Notes: generated by a model from the sequence alone, not told the origin. A stretch of 64,000 nucleotides of DNA from Puccinia triticina (GCF_026914185.1 NC_070561.1:1736001-1800000); one strand, 5' to 3'; counted from the stretch's first letter, positions 36,865-48,249 are shown. Translations and numbers: made by a program.

Positions 36865-37263
36865 ATGTTTTCCGTTTTGACACGACATGCGAGTCGAGGA
36901 ACGACAAGAACGCTTCGAGCGGCACATTGCTGCGATTACTCGACCGAGGTTGCGGCGGAACACTGCGAGACAAACGGAAGCCCGAAGACGACTCATTATC
37001 GGGTGACATTGTTTCGCTCGCCAATCGGACTGCCGAAGCGCAGACACGACTCGCTGGTCTCCCTCGGCCTTCGTAGACGCATGGACGTCTCTTATCATCG
37101 CCATTCTCCCGACGCTGCTGGTCTCATCCTTAGTGTGAAGGAACTCTTGAAAGTCGAGAACGTTACTGAGGAAGAAGTCAACATGGGGAAACAAAGCAGT
37201 CGCAAGTTGGTCGACGACGATCGTGGTTATCGGCTCATACGAAACGTTCTCGAACGAAATTAA
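36865..37263 (+). CDS. Mitochondrial large-subunit ribosomal protein uL30m
   Basis: A single exon of 132 codons. The N-terminus (MFSVLTRHASRGTTRTLRAA) is basic and Ser/Thr-rich like a mitochondrial presequence. The core, HYRVTLFRSPIGLPKRRHDS, LVSLGLRRRMDVSYHRHSP, AAGLILSVKELLKVENV, matches bacterial L30 and yeast Mrpl33. It helps hold the 23S/21S-type rRNA in the mitoribosome. The start lies 122 bp from the end of the 3.9-kb transposon, so that element sits in the promoter region. It is convergent with uL13m. Confidence 0.9.
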   Translation: MFSVLTRHASRGTTRTLRAAHCCDYSTEVAAEHCETNGSPKTTHYRVTLFRSPIGLPKRRHDSLVSLGLRRRMDVSYHRHSPDAAGLILSVKELLKVENVTEEEVNMGKQSSRKLVDDDRGYRLIRNVLERN

Positions 37264-38085
37264 TTAAAAAGTTTTGAGCGGTTAGTTCATTTCACTCGCT
37301 TTTTTTCCCTTCATTTTGCTGGACTTCACTACCAACTTAAATCATGATCACTGACTAGTATCGGTTCGTCCCCTCAACCGTTCCACAATTTTCTGGTAAA
37401 ACAACGCCAGAGCACGAAGCAAAGACGAGACTCATGAAAACACAAGGAAAAGAGTCGCAGAGCTTATGAAGCTACACAACCAAAGTGCGAGGCTTTCTTG
37501 TAAACACATGGGTTATTTTCGAAAAACGACATGTACGATTACTCAACATTGCCAGAAGAGATGTGGGACGAAATTTATCGAGCAATTATCATACAGCACC
37601 CGTTCTTCACTGAAGGCCCCCAAAACCTCAGACTCGCTAGATGTTATCTCAATCCTTTTCCTATCACTGTGCTTCTTTTTACTCATCTTACATGATGAAC
37701 TAAACCTTCTCCTTCATTAATTCATTCATCCCATAAGCTTTTTGGGTCAGGCGAAGCTAAGTCATAAGCAAAAGATTGCGGATTACAGCAAGAAAACAGC
37801 ATCAACTGCCCCGATGGTTTGGAGTCCGCGTCACGTGAAGAAGTGCTCGATCAGTCCCAATGCACGTCACATTTTTCATTGGGGACAATCATACAAAAGT
37901 CCCATCATTTGTTCCAAGTCCATTCCATCGACTTTGCATCGAAGGCAAGCTTTAGCATTACGATTCCCAAAAAGATCGCAGTACAGTTAGGGCAAAAAAA
38001 GCTGGAAATTTGTTTGGTTGTTGATTGTAGATGAGCTGGAAATCAATCATGGCTGGGCTATGTACAACTGATCAACAAGATCATT
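37264..38085. other. Convergent intergenic region, nothing recognised
   Basis: This lies between the stop codons of uL30m (+) and uL13m (-). It should hold both 3' UTRs. The frames there are short and unlike any family I know. Confidence 0.45.
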
Positions 38086-38738
38086 TTATGACTGATTTGT
38101 TTGTGAGGATTCGGTGGGAGGTTGTGGTTGAGGTTGATCTTGTGGGGCAGGGATGCGGGTGTAGTCCTTATACAGGTTAGCCTGGTAAGGATGCTCTTCG
38201 TCCGAGAAGATATGCAGTCTTTCTAATCGACGATCACGTAGCTTGTTCTTGGGTAGCATGCCACTAACTGCCTTCCTCAGAATCTAAATTGGATATCAGT
38301 AATGTTTGTGTGAGTGGGGCTCAATAAGAAAGTTGCTTCGAGGAAGCTGGACTGACCATTGTGGGGTTTTGGTCCATCAGTTGTTTGTAAGGGGTCGCTT
38401 TCAAGGCACCCGGATATTGACTGTGAGAGTAGTAGACTTTCTGGTCCTCTTTTTTCCCAGTCACTTGAACATGTCTCGCATTGGTCACTACAACATAGTC
38501 ACCAACATCGACTACCGAATTTCAGTTGAAGAAAGCAAATATCTGATCAAATTTCTAGCCAACTAACTGGATCAATGAGAAAAATGAAAGAAGAAATAAA
38601 CACACTTCGAGGGTCGAAAATCGGCTTGTGTTTGCCCATCAAATTGTGGGCTATCAATGAGGCCAGACGACCCAAGACTTGATCCTTGGCATCAACGTGC
38701 CTCCATAGCCGAACGAATCCTATACCAGTCTTTGACAT
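38086..38738 (-). CDS. Mitochondrial large-subunit ribosomal protein uL13m
   Basis: There are three exons (38738-38606, 38511-38357, 38283-38086), in phase, giving 161 residues. The start [20 protein letters not shown] is the form seen in yeast Mrpl23 (no cleaved presequence). The family blocks are all present: [79 protein letters not shown], then [15 protein letters not shown]. The single-exon reading covers only the first 44 residues. It is part of the mitoribosome large subunit. Confidence 0.93.
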
Positions 38739-38954
38739 GAGGAGCCATGGTCAACAGGTCGAAATTTGCTTGGAGTTCTGATTTTCGTGAGCGAATAATT
38801 GATTTTGCTTACCCTGGTTGCTGGAGAATACATCTCTGATAGGATTTCTCAAGTTGGCCTCGCCCATCTTGACACCTCGAGTCATTTGGCTGGATGGTTT
38901 CCGCGGCCTGCGAACGGATGTCACAGGGCAACACTCCATACATGTCACAGCCGG

Positions 38955-39888
38955 CTTTTCCCGAGCTTAGCACAAGCGTGCCCTCCTCGGAGTCGGGGGA
39001 GCGTAGCGACCTCCGAAGGAGAGACTTGCCTCTAAGAGCATCCTTACCGGTGACTAGTTTAGCTCGAAATTAGCTAGTTTAGCCACCAATCTCAACCACA
39101 CCGGGTGTAGCTAAGCCCAAGCTAAATTAGTGGGAAGCTTGAATTTCAGCTAACCGTCACTACATTTAGTGACGGTTAGCTCGAAGCTAACTGCCATTTC
39201 CCGCGCCCACCACTCAGCTCCACCCCGCGCAAGCCGAACCGATACGGCTGAATTGCTGTCGCTAAGTTAGTTTGCAACAGCTGCAAGTCAAAACTCGCGC
39301 CAACATAGCTCGACCGGTAAGGATGCTCTAAAGTGGCATGTCTGGCCCTACGTGATTGAGACAAATGGCAGGGGAGATCTCACCCTGCCCTATTTTCCCC
39401 AATACCTCCCTCTGGAATTCTGATTCTCACCGTGCCTTTGGCTCCATTAGAATCACCAGGATCTCAGCTAAATTCCACTCAATTCAAACTCCTCTTTATC
39501 CCTACCCTCTGGCAAGAAACATCCTGTAAATGTTGTTACATGGTGAATTTCTGTAACCAATCTGCCCCCTTTGAGCCCATGTGAGCTCAGGGAATTTCAA
39601 GACCCCTTCAGAACCAGTCCACAGTAGGTGGATTGGGCTAGTAATTATGAGGGGCAGTAAGCTGAAAAAACAAGGAATGAAAAATGAGATACCAGGCTAC
39701 AAGTCTGTCTACTCAGTTTTTTTTAAACCATAAACTACAGTTCTTAAATCATTTTCAAAAGAAATATACTGTTTTTTAAAAGAAAAACTTGAGTCTGTAG
39801 GGCCAATGATGTGTCATGAGAGGTAAGCCTCTCCTTTGGAGACGCTTTGTGCCCCCTCTGAGAGGCTTTGTTAAGCTCTCACTTTTCC
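38955..39888 (+). mobile_element. TIR element with 7-bp TSD, interrupted by a MITE
   Basis: The element is 38962-39881 (627 bp without the MITE). The inverted ends are CGAGCTTAGCACAAG.. and the inverse of GTTAAGCTCTCA, with a shared AAAGGAGAGRCTTRCCTCT block. The flanks CTTTTCC (38955-38961, 39882-39888) form the TSD. The same family fills 1-190 and 595-1660. There is no transposase. Confidence 0.75.
39033..39331. mobile_element. Tourist-like MITE with TAA TSD, 293 bp
   Basis: The element is 39036-39328. The perfect 16-bp TIRs are GAGCATCCTTACCGGT. TAA flanks both ends (39033-39035, 39329-39331). The related copy near 1584-1612 has the uninterrupted sequence with one TAA-type site. It also contains an inner hairpin (AGCTAACCGTCACTA / TAGTGACGGTTAGCT at about 39148-39182). 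Confidence 0.9.
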
Positions 39889-40269
39889 AAGGTGCACACC
39901 TACATAGTTAGCTTAATACAAGCCCCTTGTTCCAGAGTGAGGCAGGCAAGACACTGTTGGAAGCTAAATGAACAAAGTTCCTCCTCTGTGTGGCTCAAAC
40001 TTATCTAAGTCATTGTCCATGCTGTGACCGGGGGGCACCCCCATTTTCCCTGGTCAAGATGCATAGCATTGGGATCTCTCCCACAGGAAGTGGACTTAGG
40101 ACTAAAAAGCACATTTCGGCCTGAGATAATCTGCAACTTTGGGTGGTGGCCAATGTCATCACCACCTGCAGAACTCAATTTTTGACTAGTTTTCTTTGTC
40201 CTGATGGGTTGGAGCTTGCATTTTTCTGATCCAAACTGTCTATTCAGAATTTTGGGAATCCATTACTCT

Positions 40270-40402
40270 TGTTGTGACATGGCAGGCTCGAGTGACTCTA
40301 ATGGTTGTGAATCCAAGCTCAGCATCCGGGATCTGATCCCGGATGCTGAATATACCGCTACTGCGGCGAGGTTGAGCATGTGTAGCCCCTTGGGCTACAA
40401 CA
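40270..40402 (-). repeat. 3' LTR of the copia element
   Basis: 133 bp, TG...CA bounded (TGTTGTGACATGG ... GGGCTACAACA). It contains the perfect palindrome AGCATCCGGGATC/GATCCCGGATGCT. Confidence 0.93.
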
Positions 40403-40413
40403 CCCCCCCTCTC
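40403..40413 (-). promoter_or_regulatory. Polypurine tract
   Basis: On the minus strand GAGAGGGGGGG lies directly against the 3' LTR, the usual start of plus-strand DNA synthesis. Confidence 0.75.
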
Positions 40414-40550
40414 GCCGTAGAAGCGGTACTACCTACAACCAGAAAAGAAAACGGAAAACAATAGAGATAAAAGGAACTTGAGCTGAGTAGAAAAAGATTA
40501 ACCAATAAAAGAAGAAGAAAAAATAACAACAACTATTAACAAGAAACAAG

Positions 40551-43500
40551 TCAACCTGCCATGATCCTTTCTCTCAATGTTGCAAAATTGCCCTGTGGCA
40601 TACACTTGGTAAAGATGTTGGCCAGCTGATTCTTTGTGCTTATCCATTCTAATACTGTCTTCTTTTGAAACAGTGCCTCATTAGTGATGTAAAAATCCCG
40701 GTCAGTGTGCCTTGTCCGTTTATTGGACGCGTCATCAGTGGAAACCTTTATTGCAGATTGATTATCACAAAATAGAAAACCTACGAAATCTTTCTTAAGT
40801 ACATTGCGAAGCAGATGTCTAACCCACAGTGTTTGCCTTGTTGCCACCCCCAGAGCCATGTACTCTGCGTGGCATGTCGACGACGCCACCGATTGTTGGC
40901 GTCGCGATACCCAGAGGACCGGACAGTTCAGGAATGTGATCAAGACGCCGTATGAAGATCGGGAGAATTCTCCTCCCCACAACGCATCTGCAAATGTCTT
41001 AAGCGGTTTATTGTCAGTGGAAGGGAAAAGGCATAGCCTAACATCTTTGCTGCCTGCCAGAAAGTTTACCAAGTGTTTAACCCCTTTCCAGTGGGTTACT
41101 CCAGGTTTTGCCGCAAAACGGGCCAGGTAATTGACTGCAAAACAGATGTCTGGCCGCGTCCCTACCGCTAGATAGCTGAATGATCCAATTACCGATAGAT
41201 AGCGGCCTGAATCGGCTTCAACTCCTTCTTCATCTGTCGTCGCATTGAAACCAGCCGGCAAAGGTGTCTTCGCTATTGTCGTCCCATCCCAGTGTTCTTG
41301 CAGGATCCCAGCTACGAGCTCTCGTTGGAATAGTTCAAAACCTTGATCGGACCTTTTCACGTTCAGTCCAACTATCGAATCTAGACCCATAGACCACTTA
41401 ATCTTGAGAATATCCTTTAGGTCTTGCTCCAGGCGTCGTAGAAGGGCGGGGCTTGACGCCGTGACCACCCCATCGTCAACATGCAGCCACACAACACCTG
41501 CTTCTTCCGGGTGGCAGAGGATGTACAGACTGTTGTCGTACTGGGACGGCGAGTAACCAAACTTGTCCAGAACCGCTTTCAAGTGTAGCCACCAACATCT
41601 AGCGGCCTGACGCGTGCCATAAAGAGCTTTCTTGAGAAGTAGCGCATGTCCCGGCGGCGTTTTCATCCCTTCTGGAGGCTTCACCCACACTTCCTTGTCG
41701 ATTGGGAAATTGAGATATGCAGCCACGAAGTCAAAACTCTGAACCGGCCAACCGTATGCCGCAGCAACCACCAGTAAAAGACGTAAGGAAACAAAGGTTG
41801 CTGTCGGCGCGAAAGTCGCGGTGAAGTCTTCTCCCTCGACCTGCGTGAACCCTTTTGCTACGTAGCGCGCCTTGAAACGTAGACCATTGCCATCCGTGTC
41901 CGGTTTTGTAGCAAAGACCCATCTCCCTCCTAGAGCTTTTTTGTCTTCTGGTTTCAGCTTCAGAATCCAAAACCTCATTTCCTCGAGATTGGACAATTCG
42001 GTGGCGATGGCTTTTGACCACGCTTCTTTCTCCGGTGAATTCATTGCTTGGCGGAAAGCTTTTGGTACTGAGATGGCGTAGAACTGGCACAAGTCCAAAA
42101 TTTTATCTACAATTAACTCCTGATTTGTGAACTCTATTTCTTGAGAGAAATCACCCAGTTGGAGCAGGTTCATGATGTAGTCAACTGAGAGCTTTTGCGA
42201 AGGGCCCTCCGGTGTCGATTGCTGACCATCTGATATCGGGTTTGTCTCGACTGGGATCACGCGTGTTGGTTCTTCATCGGGAAAACGGACCATCGCCAAA
42301 GACACAAAGCGCTTTTGATCTGGAATCCAGAATAACCACCCCTTGCTCTGTTCTAAGTGTGCGATGACAAGACCTTTAACCGCCCGTTTGTCCAGTTTCT
42401 TTCGCTTTTCGTGGGGAATATGAACGTAGCCAGTGCTGCCGAACACTTGAAAGTTTTCATATTGAGGTTTTCTGCCAAACATTCATTCATACGGAGTCAG
42501 TTCTTTACTGGCTTTGTTGGGCAGCCGATTGAGCATGTATGTCGCCCAGACAAAAGCATAACTCCAGAATTCTTTTGGTAGGGGACTGTCAATAAGAACT
42601 GTTCTCCCGGTATCCGCGACTGTCCTGTTGAATCTCTCTATCACCCCGTTCTGATAGTGATGGTAAGGGAGCGCCTTTTCCGCTTGAATGCCCTTCTCCG
42701 CAAGGAAATCCGCTAGCTTCTTGTTGGCAAACTCCCCTCCGTTGTCGCTCCTGAGTGTTTGGACTCTCTTCCCTACTGCTTGTTCTAAGCGATTGATGGT
42801 GTCAATGATGTGTTGATTTGCTTCCGACTTCTGTTTCAGCACCTTCACAAACGCATAGCCCGTCGCTACATCTCTCATTGTGAGTAGATACCGTCCGCCG
42901 TCAATCGAATCTACCTGAAAAGGACCCATCAAATCCGCCGCCAAAACATCTAAGCGTTTGACTGTCCTAAGTGAAGAAGCTAAAGGGTTAATTTGAGTAC
43001 TCTTGCTTATTGCACACACAGGGCAATGTATTTTGCCACTCGGGATCTCATCAGGTAGTCCATTTCCCAACTTCCGTTTCACAATGCTCCTAATGTGTCG
43101 GAGGCTAGCATGACCAAACACTCTGTGATAGTAGAGTAGTTTCTTCTCATCTTTTGTAAGGTCTTCTGACTTCCAGCAAAATTCAGTCGCTTTCGCCACT
43201 GGTTCCCTGAACACTTCATCAGACAGTGGCACTTTAGCTTTAGATGCAAGAATTGATATGTTATTGTCATCAGGGGCAGGCTTAAGAGACGAAACAGAAG
43301 TATGATTGGAAGGAAGAGACAAGGATGTAGAAGAGAGAGAAAGGGATTTGGGAGAGGAAGCAAGGGAAGAGGCAGGGGGAGAGGATTTTGAATTGGACAT
43401 TTGCGGCCTTGGCGTTGAGGTGTTTGAGAATAGCATATGGCAATCGCCTAACTGAGTTCCCCGCTGACTATCCGATCTGATCATCGGATAGGGCAAGCAC

Positions 43501-45449
43501 CACCTATTTTTCGCGGTTTCAAAAACACAGTCAAAGAGATGCTCTCCTGTTGAGCGCGAGATGTGAAACGTATCTGTGGCGTTGTCATAGGCAACAAGTG
43601 CGTTAGCTTTTTGCAGGGCTGCCATCGATATGAGCGTGGTCTTTGCCTGCTCACAATACAGTACTTGTCTGATCACAATGACAGATCCATCAGGGGCCAG
43701 GAACTTTAGGGCCCCCATGCCAGTGATTGCTGACCCTGCTCCACTGGTAGCTACAGAAACACCGATAGGTTTTGGGAGTAGGCGGAAATCATGGAGTAAT
43801 GATTTAGAACCGGTGAACCCGTGGGACGCCCAAGTGTCAAAAATGGCAGTCTCACTCACTAAATCTTCCCCGAGCGCCATCGAATGGAAGTCCAGGTTGT
43901 CCAGGTCGTCTGGAAGACCGTTGACTTCCATAATGTGAGCAGTCACCCCCCCTTTTGTTGGATTCGAAGTAGCCGACCCTTGTTGCGAAAGAGCCTGGCT
44001 GGCTGACCGTTGGTTGGGCTGATACCGTGGTTGGTAGTAGTCCGCTAGGTGCCAGGCATGTTCTTGGTTTCGGGTGGGGGGGTGAAACATTCGCCGGAAA
44101 TTGGTCTTTGGGAAGCGGCCAGAGTCCATCGCTGTGCCACTGGGAAGATGTCCGTAGATCGTGCCGACGATTGTGCCGATTGCTTGCCCATTCCCTCGGC
44201 TTGGTTGCCCTGCTTGAGGGCGATCTGGGCAGCTCTTCGCGTAGTGATTTTCGCCGCCGCATTGCCAACATTTGTGGGCTGTTACTGCATAGAAGTCCAG
44301 TGCATCGACCCACTCGTCTTCACTCACTTCAGCTAAGAAAGCCGAGACGTTGAAGTCCGCCGGGTTGCTTGTCGACATGATCAGAGCTGCTGGAGGGTTG
44401 GGAGAGGTGAAGGATGGGTTGTGATCGCCGTCCAACTCAGTCGCATGTTTGTGTTGGTCCTTGCAGATGTCCAGGGCCAACATGATGGACTCAAAAGATG
44501 GGCAGCGGCCTTTCTTGTCATCTTGGACCAGTTGCTCTACTCTTAACTCAAATGCTTTCTTGTATTCCGCGTTTGAGTCCATCACCGCCGCTTGCAGCAC
44601 AAAACCAAGAAACGAGTCCACTCCGATTGCTACATTGATTGAGGCCCATTCGGCATAAAGATCTTTCAGATCGGACGCTATGCCGGCGTTATGTCTCTCG
44701 GGGTCGATCTTGAATCTTCTGAATTTGTTGAAGATGTTCATTTGTGCGGCCCTCAAAGATGTCTTGAATTTGGCCAATAGGTTCGAGTACATCGCGAAGC
44801 AAGTCGGTAGTGCTTGCATCTCCGCCACCAACGACTGATCAATGCTGGCAATGAGGATAGCACGGCCGATCTTTTTGTACGTCGAGTTGTTGCACACCTC
44901 AAAAAAGAAACGGGCATCCTTCAGATTCAACCTTGCCACCTCCGCCATGTTGCAGTACCAGTTGCCAAAATTTGACCCGTCCGCCTTCAGAGTGTTGACA
45001 GATCAAAATTGTGCCTTCGCCGTCTGGATCGCATTGCCCACGAGTTTGCTTTGTCAAAGGTGAAACTCTGCTTCTTCGAAATCCCTGATCTCCTTGGCCA
45101 GCAACTCGTCCCTCTCATCGTAGCGGGCTGGTCTACGTTGCACGGGCGGAGCATCGTCAGTCACATTCAAAGGTGGTATTTGTGAGATGCGGGGCAATCT
45201 GGGATCCATGTGGGGCGGAGGTCCACGTTCATCGGCTGGAGCAGGGTCTCTCGGCTTGTTTTGCGGGGCTTTGCCTTTTTGACGTCCCTGGCCGACTGTC
45301 GTGTCAGGGCTCGGCGGCAGCCTTTCGAGGTTGGATTGAAGGATGGTGATATCTTCCTCCAGTCTAGCTCTGTGAGACAAGTCGTTGATGTTCCAATTTG
45401 ACGTGGTGGCCGATCTTGACGTCGATTGTCAATCCTTTGCTGGGTCCAT
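40551..45449 (-). pseudogene. Copia gag-pol polyprotein with four in-frame TGA codons
   Basis: One frame of 1,633 codons runs from ATG 45449 to TGA 40551, with no frameshift. TGA interrupts it at 45431-45429, 45056-45054, 45005-45003 and 42485-42483. Order: Gag with zinc knuckle CWQCGGENHYAKSC; protease region with DTWASHGFTG (the usual D-S/T-G has Trp for Gly, so probably inactive); pre-integrase HHCC zinc region (HRVFGHASLRHI ... CPVC); integrase with D in LAADLMGPF, D in LRSDNGGEF and E in NGVIERFNRT; reverse transcriptase (FKARYVAKGF, VQSFDFVAAYLN, WLHVDDGVVT); RNase H (ASSTCHAEYMALG, FCDNQSAI). All interruptions are single codons, each explicable by CGA to TGA. The third and fourth pieces are the two long open stretches. 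Confidence 0.92.
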
Positions 45450-46096
45450 CAGTTCGGCTGTGTAGGTGTTTGGGAGTCAAGTGATTGTTGTAAGCAGGTT
45501 GAAAACGGAAAAAAAAAATTGGATGATGTATATAATGGGAGTGGTGGAGAAAAAGGAAAAAAAAAACGGGGTTATTGATGAGAAGAGACGGAAAAAAAAA
45601 TAGGAAGGATATTCAGATTTGTCGGATATGGAAAAACGGAAGGAGAAAGAGTTGAATATTGAGTTATGGATATAGAGGGTGTGAGTTGATGGGATGATAG
45701 TCGGATATATAGAGTAATGAAAAAGAAAGTGATAAACAAATGTAGAAGATTGAGTTGAGTCAATCCACGTGTCGGGCGAGATATAGGATCAAGTCTGTTT
45801 CCTCCAATGATCACCAGCAGTCAAAACCGTGCCACAGTCTTGTTTTTGGAAGGATGTGGCTAGTCCCCCTAGCCTATGAAAATTTTTGAAAACAAACTAT
45901 CACTTCTATTACGCTTTTGGAGTCGATTCCGGGATGTTGTTGGGATGCCCGGATTAACCAAACGGATTAAGTTTAGACTTGACTCAGCAGTTGATAGGAT
46001 TATCAATCTTCTTCCTGATGATTAGTCAGTCGGATAAGCAAGCTGATTAAGCTTGGCAATCGATGGTGGTCGGGTGTCGGAAAGAAGAGAGCGTCA

Positions 46097-46109
46097 AGGG
46101 CTCATAACC
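46097..46109 (-). promoter_or_regulatory. Primer-binding site for half tRNA-iMet
   Basis: Directly next to the 5' LTR, the plus strand reads AGGGCTCATAACC, which is the anticodon stem-loop sequence of initiator tRNA-Met. The element RNA is complementary to it. This is the copia-type internal (half-tRNA) primer, not the tRNA 3' end. Confidence 0.75.
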
Positions 46110-46242
46110 TGTTGTGACGTGGCAGGCTCGAGTGACCATAATGGTTGTGAATCCAAGCTCAGCATCCGGGATCTGATCCCGGATGCTGAATATACCGCTA
46201 CTGCGGCGAGGTTGAGCATGCGTAGCCCCTTGGGCTACAACA
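46110..46242 (-). repeat. 5' LTR of the copia element
   Basis: 133 bp, TG...CA. It differs from the 3' LTR at 4 sites; two are CpG here versus CA or TG in the other copy. Confidence 0.93.
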
Positions 46243-46492
46243 ACTCTTGCACCCCAACAAAATACCTAAGTTTCAGATGCTTGGCCGCTTACAGGAAAAG
46301 GAGGTGTGTTTAGAATTGAGATTTCATTTAGGTGTGAGATCAATATTTAAAAGTTGGACAAGTCTTCAAGAATTCACTATTTTTTAAAAAAAAAAAAAGA
46401 AAGAGAAACATTGGGGGGAAGCTACCTATGTAGGATTGGAGCTAAGATGCCAGCGCTCAGAATAAAATAGGGACCACAGAAAGTGGTTTGAA

Positions 46493-48249
46493 TATTTTAT
46501 TGGACCTACTTCGCGCAGCAGTGAAAAACTCTTCGCGCACAGAATGGACCGTCCCCCGACGTCAAGCCCGCTGTGCGCGCAAGCCAAAAAATACTTTGCG
46601 CACAGCGACTTCCCCCGAAAGAAGGAGGGAGGTTTTCTGGATTTTTTTTTGATGGATCAAAAGAGGGGGTCTTGCTTGCCCCCTTCAAAAAATCTTGGAT
46701 TTTTTGGAGGTGTCCTCCATCATGTAAATTTTTCTATAATATGAATCCAAAAAATAAGCTCCCCCTGCCCCGATAACCCACCCCGGGGAATTTTGACCTG
46801 CCAAAACTCAAGCGGTCGGGTATGCAGCCCCTCGAAAAGAAAGTTCGAGGGGCAGCAGCTCCGGCTAACACCCAGCCGCCGTGCCGTGCCAATGGCCGGC
46901 ACAGGCCATCGAGCGGAGTTACACGCTCCCCGATGACCGGCCAGCACAGACTGCCGGTCATTGAGGGGATCATGTACTCCTCTCAATGGCCACTCTGTTT
47001 CGGTCATTGACAGGAGTACAAACTTCCCTCGATGACGTTCCGGTCACGAGGGGAGTGTTCACTCCTCTCGACAACCGGAGCAACTGGGCCGTCAAGGGGA
47101 GTACGTACATACATACTCCTCTCTCGATGACCGGAACATTCCGGTCATCGAGAGGAATAAATCCTTCCCTTGATGACCAAGTCCGTTCCGCTCATCGAGG
47201 GGGGTGTTCACTCCTCTCGATGACTGGGTCCGTGCCGGTCATCGAGAAGAGTACATACTTCCCTCGATGACTGGGTCCGTTCCGGTCATCGAGGGAAGTG
47301 TTCACTCCTCTCAATGACCGGAGCAATCGGGTCATCGAGGGGAGTATGTAATCCTCTCAATGACAGGGCCCGTTCCGGTCATCGAGGGGAATGTTCACTC
47401 CTCTCGACGACCGGAGCAATCGGGTCATCAAGGGTGTACTCCTCTCGATGACCGGAACGTCCCGGGCATTCTTGGAGGAGTACGTACTCCTCTTGGTGAC
47501 CTGGTTGCTCCGGTTGTCGAGAGGAGTGAACACTCCCCTCGATGACCGGAACGGGCCCGGTCATTGAGGGGGTGTCCACTCCTCTCGATCGAGGTGAGCC
47601 GGAACGGACCCGGTCACCAAGGGAAGTATGTACTCCTCTCAATGACCGGGTCCGTTCCGGTCATCGAGGGGGTGTTCACTCCTCTCGATGACCGGGTCCG
47701 TGCCGGTCATCGAGAGGAGTACATACTTCCCTCGATGACCGGGTCCGAGTGAACACCCCCTCGATGACCGGCAATTTGTGCCACATGCACACAGGTGCTG
47801 GCCGGTCATCGGGGAGTGTGTAACTCCGCTTGATGGCCTGTGCCGGCCATCGGCACGGCGGCTGGGGGATAGCCGGGCCCGGAGTTGCTGCCCCTCGAAC
47901 TTTCTTTTCAAGGGGCTGGGTACCCGACCGCTGAAGTCTTAGCGGTGAAAAGTCCCCGGGGTGGGCTATCGGGGTAGCGGGTGCCTTTTTTTGGATTAAT
48001 ATTATGATTTTTTTTTTACATGACAAGGACACCTCCAAAAAATCTAATATTTTTTGGAGAGGGCAGTTAAGACCCCCTCTTTTGATCCATCAAAAAAAAA
48101 TTGGGAAAAATCCCCTCCTTCTTTCGGGGGAAGTCGCTGTGCGCGAAGTATTTCTCCGCTTGCGCACACAGCGGGATCGACGTCGGGGGACGGTCAATTC
48201 TGTGCGCGAAGAGTTTTTTGCTGCTGCGCAAAGTAGGTCCGTATTTTAT
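46493..48249. mobile_element. 1.74-kb foldback element with 8-bp TSD
   Basis: The element is 46501-48241. The two halves are inverted copies over about 870 bp: outer TIR (GGACCTACTTYGCGCAGCAG, 46502 and 48240), then CGCACAGCGACTTCCCCCGA, then AAGTTCGAGGGGCAGCAGCTC-type blocks, then array 2. TATTTTAT flanks both sides (46493-46500, 48242-48249). It is non-coding; frames across it are repeat artefacts. Confidence 0.85.
46870..47830. repeat. Array 2 of palindromic units, about 20 units
   Basis: Units of the form CTCCTCTCGATGACCGG, spacer GGTCCGT or GAACATT, CCGGTCATCGAGGGGAGT occur about every 45 bp, interleaved with GTTCACTCCTCTC or GTACATACTTCCCTC. It is the same unit as array 1 (33310-33705). 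It forms the centre of the foldback element. Confidence 0.88.

Larger units (their letters stand above)
40270..46242 (-). mobile_element. Full-length Ty1/copia LTR retrotransposon
   Basis: It is 5,973 bp on the minus strand, with 133-bp LTRs, a 5-bp TSD ACTCT (40265-40269, 46243-46247), a tRNA-iMet-type primer site, a polypurine tract and one gag-pol frame in copia order (Gag, protease, integrase, reverse transcriptase, RNase H). The LTRs differ at 4 of 133 sites (about 3 percent), so the insertion is fairly young. The coding frame carries four in-frame TGA codons, so the copy is probably inactive. Confidence 0.93.

Noticed and set aside
38160..38200. GAGCATCCTTACC in uL13m matches the TIR of the MITE at 39036
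   Set aside because: In uL13m these bases code the conserved EEHPYQANL, so the match is most likely chance; no TSD or further TIR is present.
40551..45449. Genome-wide recoding of TGA as an amino acid
   Set aside because: The Nrg1-like gene, UTP15, the Ser/Thr-rich membrane protein and the copia frame itself all end in TGA at the expected place.
46734..47911. Many overlapping frames of 60-120 codons on both strands with repeated PGHREEY/LDDR-like words
   Set aside because: They are translations of the palindromic array; the same words appear on both strands and the frames shift with the unit.
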